Shown: piece after piece, positions 56,240-64,000 of the stretch | Position numbering within the stretch: position 1 is the stretch's first letter | Layout: the number at the start of each line of letters is the position of its first letter | Position numbers and translations under genes: made by a program | Notes under the pieces: model-generated | Database searches by the model: none | What the model was told of the DNA's origin: nothing | The model's input: the letters and a program-made list of their open reading frames with translations, nothing else | From: Amylostereum areolatum | Taxonomy: Eukaryota > Basidiomycota > Agaricomycetes > Russulales > Stereaceae | NCBI GenBank assembly: GCA_012932865.1 | Contig: SAXG01000019.1 | Span: forward strand, 62,001 to 126,000 | Length of the DNA: 64,000 nt | Direction: 5' to 3'

Positions 56240-57221
56240 GCGTTTCTCTCGTGTTAAGAACTTACGGATATTTAAGCACATTGACCGTCCATGGAGCTTT
56301 CCTCGGGACGGTGTCTAAGTTTTGGGATCGGGTTCGAACGGGTCTATCGACAATGAATTCATAAGAGGGATATACGAGTTGCCATCGTTGTACTTACTCT
56401 CAACTGTACTTACGAAGCTCGTTATGGATGTTTGCGCCTGTCGTCGTCCGTGCACGGGGCCTGGACTCAGGGCCTCGATCGAGCCCCATTGAGGGCGAAA
56501 TTGTGGGCTGCGACATCGGCCCTCCCGACGATTCAGTTTGGCTTTCTGGAAGCTTGATTTGGTGGGGAAATACGACGCCGACTCCTACTATTAGCTTGTC
56601 TTGTGTGACATTGCCTTATGGCATTGGACTCATGAGTCCGGCCTTCGCCACACCTGAAGCAAGTCCGATGTTCGAGGGCGATCAAGCGCTCTTCGAGCTC
56701 TGGTGTGGTTTCCCCCAAAGCGCACTTGCGACGTCTTCGACGAAAACGCCGACAGACTCGGACAGAGTACGTTGGCTACCGTGCAGAAGTCAAGTTAACC
56801 AATGTCATTGTGTGGCTCTCGGGACCCCAAAGAGCACGTGCTCAAGCCAATTTAGGTGTTGTTCTATAAATAAACTACCAGGAACCTCGGGAACGAGCGG
56901 AGGGCGCCCTTGCAGAGACGACTCACCACCGCCTCAACCAGCGCCCTCATCGCCTCGTCCTGTGGCCCCGACTGCTGTACATCTCGCATCTACTTAAACA
57001 TTGCCCAGGAGATAACACAGCAACTCAACTGCCCATCTCGTGCGTCGTGACGTCCAGGAGACAGCGCGGAGCAAGCCCTTTTGAACTCGGTTCTTTTTTT
57101 CTTCAGTGCAATTCTCCATCCTCCGCTCTGCATACCCACACACGCTTTCGGGACGCCGTTAAACACCGGTGCGTGTTTGCTTTATTCTCATCTTGCGTGT
57201 GTGCTGAGGACGAGAGGACAG
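56240..57221. other. Intergenic between the sedolisin and C2 genes
   Basis: A 189-codon + frame (56428-56997) lacks domain character. TATAAATA at 56865-56872 is the nearest TATA-like element to the C2 gene; it lies about 350 bp before that ATG, so a long 5' leader would be needed. Confidence 0.35.
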
Positions 57222-58699
57222 ATGGCGCTCCTGACGAACATTCACGACGCCTTGAGTAAGGCTCGCACCAACGCGCACGACAAGACCCGCGCCGCGCTCA
57301 ACCCTGACCACCTCTCCACCTTCGAGACGCAGTACGTGGACCTCACCATCAAGTTCATCGGCGCACGCGACCTGCCGAAGATGGACGTGGTGGGCTCGGC
57401 GGACCCGTACTTTGTGGCCAGGTTGGACGATAAGATCCAGTTCGTGTGCGTGTTCTCTCTCTTTCGTTCGCCTCCCGATGCCAACGACGCGGACAGGTCG
57501 ACCGTGCAGGGAAACACGCGCGAACCGGTGTGGAACGAGCTCTGGCACGTGAAGAACGTGCCGACCACCGCCAACCTCTCCGTCGAAGTCTTGGACAAGG
57601 ACAGCGGACCGACGGACGACCGCATCGGGCGCTTCCACACGACGGTCAGCCCGGGCGCGAAGGAGGTCGAGATCGAGGGGTCGATCCTGAAGCGGACGAA
57701 GGGCACGTTCTGGCTCACGGTGCGTCGCCTCGCTCCCTGGCACACCCACCCTCCGCTAACGACCCGTTCCAGATCGACTCGCGCAAACCCGCGCACGAGG
57801 TCGAGCGCTGTCCGCCCTACACGTTCGACGGCCCGATCCGGTTCTCGCGCCACTTCTCGCCGACGGTCGGCCGTCTGACGAACATCAACGACGAGCGGCT
57901 GTACTCGACGTGGAAGGTCTACCTGAAGGCGGTACCGATGTTCTTCGGGGAGACGACGCAGGGCTGGAACAAGGAGTACCGCGCGGCGCAGACGATCTTC
58001 GGCACGGGCCCGAGCGCGTTCGCGGTGCGGTCGAGCATCCAGGCGGGCCACCGACTTCTGTACGCGCGGTCGACGCGGAACGGGTTCGGTACGCTCGAAA
58101 GCGCGGCGGATGTTATGGGCTTGTTGCAAGGCACGCTGTCCGCTGGTGCGCGCGCGCTCGCGCCGCATCGCGCCAAGCCCGCGGTGTACACGTACGTGGT
58201 GGCGGTGGACGACGGGTCGTTTCGGTTCTCGGAGACGGGGGCGGCATTCTTCGTCGATTTCGCGTCGAAGCACGCGCTGCATGCGAACTGCGCGGAGGCG
58301 GTGCGGTACAGCGGGGAGTTCCACCCCCGGCCGGAGGGCGGGTGGGCGGCGTTCGGCGAGGAGCAGTCAGACGAGGAGACCAAGTGGGAGCTGGTGATCG
58401 ACAACAACTCGGGGACGTATTCGCCGAACAAGGAGGATTTGCCGCGGTTGCGGGAGCTGTTGGAGTACAACTTCCCGGGGTTTAGGATTGTCGCGTTGGA
58501 CCACGAGGACGCGGAACTGAAGGAGAGTCGGGAGGCGTGTCGAGAGTACGCGTTGAAGTATCGGGGGGTGCGGAGGGAGGAGTTGCAGCCGCATGCGGAG
58601 GAGGGCGAACAGACTTTGCTGAATAGGGTGAGCGCGGGAATGGCGGGACCGACAGACGATATGATGATGGGGGAGGGCATGGAGATGGGTAGGGTGTGA
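57222..58699 (+). CDS. C2-domain protein, conserved fungal family
   Basis: Three exons: 57222-57445, 57497-57719, 57773-58699, with introns GTGCGT...ACAG and GTGCGT...CCAG, giving 457 residues. Residues about 35-145 form a C2 domain: VDLTIKFIGARDLPKMDVVGSADPY (given in part), then TREPVWNELW and VEVLDKDSGPTDDRIG. Acidic residues of the calcium-binding loops (KMD, SADPY, DKDSGPTDD) are present, so calcium-dependent phospholipid binding is plausible. The C-terminal 310 residues are a conserved fungal region (FSRHFSPTVGRL, GWNKEYRAAQTIFG, ETGAAFFVDFASKHA, WELVIDNNSGTYSPNKEDLP) of unknown function. No LGST-type phosphatidylserine decarboxylase site is visible, which argues against that enzyme. 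The ATG was chosen because it opens the C2 exon directly. Confidence 0.85.
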
Positions 58700-59674
58700 G
58701 TGATATATACTAATATTCTGGAGGGTATATCCATCGTGCTACGACCGTTTCTTGAGTATACTTAGCAGTGTACGTTTTTCCTCTCTTGTTCTTCTCATTC
58801 GAAGTGCTTGGCTATGTAACTAACCTGTACTAAATCTGCTTATTTCGTATCTCTATCTTTGGTATCTCCGGCTTACACGCATCTGGCAAATTAAAATCTC
58901 GACACTTGGCAGGTCACAGCAAGGGTGGTAAACAAGTCCAAAACCACAGGTAAAGGTGATCGAGCACTCGTAACTGACGTTGCGGGGACTCTACGTACTC
59001 AACAATCGCTTTGGAGCCATTGCCTTGAACCTTGGCCTAGACATGAGACCTAGTGACCTATTGAGACACTTCTGGATTAGTGCCCCCCGCCACGTGGGGC
59101 GTCTTTCGGGGTCCCGACAGAGGCGGCATGGGGCGGACCGGGAACTGTCTGACCCCTGCTGCAGCAAAGCCCCTCCCCAACCTGATATGTACCCCTCCTC
59201 TTCGGTTTCCATCCCCTTCTCTTCTCTTCGCATCGGGCGCCTCCCTGAGACCATATGTGGTTTTCTCCACCTCGTCTTTCATTCGCTGAGATGTGCTTAT
59301 CGGTGTCATTAGTACAGCTAATATTACGCAGTGGGAGTTGCGCGCGTTATCATATCATCAGGTACCCCCAAGTGGAGCGCCAATGTAAATCGAGAGTATA
59401 TATCGCCGATGGGATCTTGGAGTCAGACGTTCTTTCCCGTGTCGATCACGGGTGTGACGTACGTAAACGCGACCGAATCGAGCCTAATTTCGACGATTTT
59501 TCATGGGACAGCGCGTCGAGCTGAGAGAGTTGGTGGGACCCGCCGGGGCCCCTCACGGTCCTTCAAGTTCAATTCCTTCCCTTCTTCCTCCCTACTCCCT
59601 TCTCCTCTCACCTCGTTCTGTATTGTCCAAGTCCCGTCCGCCCCCCGAGGCCTGCTGCACGAGCTGCACGACGC
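58700..59674. other. Intergenic between the C2 and DUF6534 genes
   Basis: Short frames only. The last 100 bp are CT-rich, consistent with the promoter or leader of the gene at 59675. TATATAT at about 59397 is a distant TATA candidate. Confidence 0.4.
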
Positions 59675-61864
59675 ATGGCGAGCGCAGGCATCTTCTCGCT
59701 CCCGAGCATCCAGGCCAACCGCGTGGGCTTCATCGGCCCGACCGCTTTCTCGACGTTCGTCCAGGCGCTCCAGACGGGCGCCATCCTCGCGTCCTCGACG
59801 CATTTTTGGATGCGTGCGGGGGAGGAGCGCGTGGGGGTGAAGGTTGTTGTGGGGTTCGTGACCGTCGTGTCGCTGTGAGTCCTTTTTTTATCTGTACGGG
59901 GTGGGCAAGGAGGTTGGAGAGGGAGAAGCTGACGGTGGGTTCGGGTTCGGGTTTGGGCTGGATAGGGTGCAGACGTCGGTTACCGCCTACAAGTGGTGGA
60001 ACTTGTCCGTGCTCCATTTCGGAGACTGGGTACGTCAACTTGCTCTCAACTTTTCAACTCACGACGCTCAATGCTCAAATGCCCATGGACAGGTCGCGTC
60101 GGCATCCATCACCTGGCCGGACGTCACCCAGCCTGTTCTGGTGCGGTTGCTTCTTATGTGCTTGTTCCCGTGAGGTGGGGTGTCGACTCGAACATGCACA
60201 GACGCTTCTCATGGCCGCGCCGATCCAGTCGTATTATATCTGGCGATGTTGGCGGGTGAGCCACCTATCGTTCCCCGATGCACCCTCACGTCTAATCCGT
60301 CCTGCGTATCCAGATATGCAACCAGAACCCATATCTCCTCGTACGTCCGCCGTTTCTCCCCCTACTTCCGCGGCTCATTTAGTCCCCTATACGCACTCTA
60401 CACACTGATCTGCGGCATGGTCACTGAAATTGCAACAGGCTCTCCTCCTCGCGATCCTCCTCGCGTACTCTGCTACCACCCTTGCCGTCTTCGGCACCCT
60501 CATCCAGTTCGACTTTTCCGCGGTATTGCAACCCGACGCGCCCGCGGCCGAAAAGCAGCCCGTCGTCCCTGTCTGTACGTCTTGCCCTTCACTTTTGTCA
60601 CACGAGGCACTCCCATCCTCTCTTTTCTCTCCTGTCATCCTTCGGTCATCTTCATCCTCATTCCCGCCCCCATCCCCTGTCACTCCCATTCCCCATCGTT
60701 AGGCCCATTCACTCATTCATACCGCTCGCGACTGTCGTTCGAGACGTCCCGCGGCTTCCGGGTTCCTTTTTCTTCTCTGCTCTGTCACATTTATATTGCA
60801 TTTTGGCGAACGGGACCCGGCGCGTGAACCTGACGTTGATGATTTTTTTGTTGCATTATATTAGACGTCGCTTCGCTCGTGCTTCCCGCGCGTGAGTGCG
60901 CTCGCTGTTCGTGGTTTTGAATGGAGCGGGCGTTAGACTGATTAGGGCGGGCGGACAACTGACAGTGCTGGACGCGATATTGACGGTCACCCGTGAGTGT
61001 TCTCGGTCCGTTTCGCGCCTTTCCCATTGACGACGGATTGCGACGTAGTGCTCAGCGTTCTCGTGCGCTCGCGCGCGGTCGGGTACACGAAAAGGTTCCG
61101 GCGCGTGCGTGCTTTTGTTTCTTTGGAGACGCGGCGCTGACGGGGAAGGTCGGTGCCCGCAGATGATGTCCCGGCTGATCTTCACCGCTTGGGAGACCGC
61201 GATCCCGCCCGCGGCGTGCGCGATCGTGACGGTGGTCGTTTATTGTCTGACAGTGCGTCCTCTTCTCTCTCCCTCTCTTTCTTCGACTCTGCTTTTGGGA
61301 TGGGGGTATTGACGCAGTCGTGTGGCAGGCGAACAGCAACTACTGGGACCTGGCGCTGCAGGCGATCGTCGGGAAACTTTACGTGCTTTCTTTTCTCGTC
61401 ACTTTGTGCGTCTTCTTTACTTGGATCCAATTGACGCGGATGGGAAGGTTCACGACGGTGACGCTGGCAGGAACAACCGCGCGGAGATCTCGCGCGAGGC
61501 GTACAACATGCACACGCACTTCCCGACGATGACCAGACAAATCGAAGGCGTCGGGTGGAGAGTGTCGTCCGAGCTGGACTCGCAGGCGAGGGAGATACGG
61601 GTTTCGGTGCGTCATTTGTTGGCTTTAGTGTTGGAGTTTGTTCGAGACTGACAATGCGCTCTTGTCTCCCTTGCGTCGTTCTTCCGTCGTGCTCCACCGA
61701 TTTTGTGTGCGGCCTCTGTACGCTAGATCGCCCGTGCGACGGCGGCGACAGCGACGCAGCACGACAGCGATATCGAGATGTTTGGGTCCGTGGCGCACGC
61801 GCGGTTGGACTATCGTCCCGCGGGCACAGGGGAAGGCGAGTCGGCGGATTCGGAGGGAAAGTGA
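59675..61864 (+). CDS. DUF6534-family multi-pass membrane protein
   Basis: About a dozen exons, several of 27-64 nt, phase-consistent for the part checked: 59675-59874, 59966-60029, 60093-60140, 60202-60255, 60314-60340, 60439-60574, 60967-60993, 61049 to about 61105, 61163 to about 61252, 61329 to about 61407, then the NNRAEIS exon and a last exon 61727-61864. Hydrophobic segments: STFVQALQTGAILAS, VKVVVGFVTVVSL, TLLMAAPIQSYYIW, ALLLAILLAYSATTLAVFG, DAILTVTLLSVLV, LIFTAWETAIPPAACAIVTV and LQAIVGKLYVLSFLVTL. The family NxRxE motif follows the last helix (NNRAEISREAYNMHTHFP). A paralog of 48841-50698 with the same exon pattern. Confidence 0.82.
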
Positions 61865-62299
61865 GCGTCGCGGGTTCGCTTGTGTGGGGACTTTGCGTAC
61901 GTCGTTTTCGGGATGCGAATCGCTGGGTGGATGGCTATAGGGTGATGCGCGAGGGGAGGAGACGGACAGTGCTATGTTACTCACTGGAGCTGGATCGATG
62001 TCGCTCATTCCATAATTTGTGCATAGAGTGTAGTATTAATCCCGTCGCATTGCTCTCGTTTGTACATACGCATGTTTTTGAGCTGGGAAGGCTATCTTTT
62101 AGTCAAGTACTGAGTGTTGAACGTTGAACGTTGACCGTTCGGAACGTGTTGGCTTTGTTCGGTTGCTCCTTGTAAAAGATGATCGTAATTTTGACTAGTC
62201 ATCACCACGGGTACAGCCGGCCCGCTGAGTACGGGATCTGGGGTACCCGCTACCCGCACCATCGCGCGGGCGTGGTTGGGATGAGGCCAACCGTGGTCC

Positions 62300-62610
62300 G
62301 TCAATGACAAAACGAGGGCGGCGCGACTCATCCAAGTGTCATCGATTCGCCCCGCCTCTCTCTTTCCGTTGTTCTATTGATCATCATATCCCATTCTGCA
62401 CTGGATGGAACGGATCATGTACCCAAAATACGTACAAACGAACCGAACCTGCCACAGGCTGCATCACGGTTAAGGTGGCAGATCCCACCCATTCGGTGAG
62501 TTACTCCTTCAATGCAGTCTAACCTCTGAGTCGATGTTCAGGTTCTTCAAGTTGACGCGATTCCAGCTGATTGCAAGATGCATATTGTTGGGATCTATAA
62601 AAGGGGGGTG
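62300..62610 (+). repeat. Duplicated upstream block of the last DUF6534 gene
   Basis: The + strand counterpart of 40390-40700 (-), recognisable by a series of shared words in the same order. It lies 0.5-0.8 kb before the DUF6534 ATG at 63112. TATAAAAG at 62597 and ATATATAC at about 62940 are TATA-like. Nothing else is supported in 61865-63111. Confidence 0.6.
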
Positions 62611-63111
62611 CTGTCGCGTTCTCTCTTTTCCTCGACCGCTCGCCGCTATCCAGTCGTGGCAAGCAAATATCCGTGGTGAGCCGTAGCGAAACACCGGCAA
62701 CTCGACATGTCAGCGCGATCGTGGCAGGTGGAACTGCAACTTTGATGTAATCTCCTTTGAGTCGGTTCGTATCCAGGAATGTCACTGAACAACATCAAAA
62801 AAATTGTAGCCCAGGTTGTTCGTCAGAGCGAGCGCGCTTTCGGATGGAAGTCGGGGTGTTGGATTCATTGCCTCAGCGATTGAGCGTCATGCTGCAGGGC
62901 AACAGGCTTTCTGCATCCCTACTCTGGAGAGCACGCTCTGATATATACGCCTTCCAAGAATCGTCAGCATGGCGCCTGACCATGTGCTATGATGACTGTA
63001 TCCCTATATATGTTCAGCATCTTGCATGGTAGCCTTTAGATCGAGGGCCTCTCTACTTTTCTCATTCACCGGGCCAGTTCCTCTTTCACCCATAAGGTAT
63101 TGCGAACACCA

Positions 63112-64000
63112 ATGGCCGCTCAGGCTCTCAACATAAACCTCGTCCCTACCTTTGGTGCCTTGTTGATCGGAGATCTCGTCTCCACAGCGTGAGCTCTCGT
63201 TCTCCGTCCTCAACCTGACTCTTTCACTGACGGCATCTTATATCAAATAAATGCTGCCGAAAGTATGTACGGTCTGGCGACTGGTCAGGTTCTGTTTTAC
63301 TTCCAGGGGAGAGGAGGCTCGGATAAGCTGCTCATCAAGTTATTTGTGGGTGGCCTTTCACTAGTCACTCCTCGCGCGGTGTCGTCTGATGACTTGCTGC
63401 AGGTGCTCTTCGTCTGGTAGGAATACGGTACCTCTAAGCATCTTTGGAGTCGACTCATCCACACCTTCTCCGTCCTATCAGGGTGCTGGAAACGATCCAC
63501 GCCTTTCTCGTCGGCACGTTTCTATTCAAGTCGCTCATCCGCGATGACGGAAACTTTGTTGCGATCCTTGTAACGAGAGCGTGAGTACACATTCGCCCTT
63601 TGAACGTGTGTGTCCTGTGTCTTATCTCTCCATCAGTTCTGACGACGTGAGTCCATACCCGAACCATCTGATGATCCATGGTGAATTACCGCTAATGGGA
63701 GACTGCACAGATTACAGCGGGGTTTACGGTGAGTACTAGTAGTGCATTCACCTGTCAACGTTCAACGTCTGACCCAGCGTAGCCATGACACTAAACTGTC
63801 GAACTTATAGGCCCTGATCATCTTTTCGGTGCACTTGTGCGTTCTTTATCTTGGACGATCCTTTCCCCTCTAAGAGACTCCTGACATTGACTAGGTTCTA
63901 TGCGCGCCGCTTGTGGATCTGTGAGCTAACGATTACTTTATCGAGTATCATTTATTCATAACGCGACCTCTGCAGTGAGCGACAAAAATGCTATCCTCGT
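63112..64000 (+). CDS. DUF6534-family multi-pass membrane protein (3' end outside window)
   Basis: Exon 1 (63112-63188, 77 nt) reads MAAQALNINLVPTFGALLIG. Further short exons: MYGLATGQVLFYFQGRGGSD; VLFVW; VLETIHAFLVGTFLFKSLIRDDG...AILVTRA; SDD; ITAGFT; ALIIFSVHL; FYARRLWI; and LSDKNAILV at the right edge. Introns are 40-70 nt. The N-terminal GALLIG and the following YG...Q...YF segment are hallmarks of DUF6534. It is the near twin of the inverted gene at 37782-39741, with matching exon lengths and similar introns. Confidence 0.78.

Noticed and set aside
57242..58324. 360-codon - strand frame
   Set aside because: Antisense shadow of the C2-domain gene; Arg/His-rich with no domain, while the opposite strand has a clear conserved protein.
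1..64000. CRISPR arrays, bacterial operons, riboswitches
   Set aside because: The DNA is clearly eukaryotic (introns, LTR elements), and no regular direct-repeat/spacer array was found.

Overview
The window is nuclear DNA of a filamentous basidiomycete, most likely an Agaricomycete. Host genes carry many short introns (about 50-70 nt, GT...AG) and tiny exons. Typical families are present: DUF6534 seven-helix membrane proteins, F-box/leucine-rich proteins, a sedolisin (S53) protease, and chromodomain Ty3/gypsy retrotransposons. Everything was read by eye; exon ends were set by splice consensus, phase and paralog comparison.

Layout. 1-4,726: 3' part of a chromoviral Ty3/gypsy element (element 1, + strand) with its 3' LTR. 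4,745-18,884: a second gypsy family in which a full-length + strand copy (B, 8,006-15,036, 5-bp target duplication GGCGG) sits inside the RT coding region of a - strand copy of the same family (A). 18,885-22,150: two divergently arranged, decayed F-box genes, the first truncated by the LTR of A. 24,500-25,877: a gene with an H-x-D ... H double-stranded beta-helix (2OG-Fe(II) oxygenase-like) signature. 26,566-27,168: an array of short palindromes. 28,302-36,307: three related small beta-trefoil-like genes (peptidase-inhibitor I66/ricin-B type), two of them broken, one with a 452-bp solo LTR of the element 1 family in an intron. 36,822-37,259: a cytochrome P450 relic. 37,782-39,741: a - strand DUF6534 gene whose close copy lies inverted at 63,112-64,000, together with shared upstream DNA. 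41,774-43,789: a 2,016-bp element with perfect 24-bp terminal inverted repeats, CTTGG-rich arms, a minisatellite and a captured, internally deleted septin gene fragment. 44,980-45,785: a Pro-rich hypothetical gene. 48,841-64,000: the best-preserved host region, with three more DUF6534 genes (the last running off the window), a nuclear-type hypothetical protein, a nine-exon sedolisin and a C2-domain protein.

The left and middle thirds are shaped by transposition and gene decay; the right third is ordinary genic DNA. No operon or pathway is evident. The recurring host theme is local expansion of DUF6534 membrane proteins and beta-trefoil proteins. The strongest candidates for something not previously described are the TIR element carrying a spliced-type septin fragment and the gypsy family whose 5' coding region has no AUG and a shared in-frame UAG.
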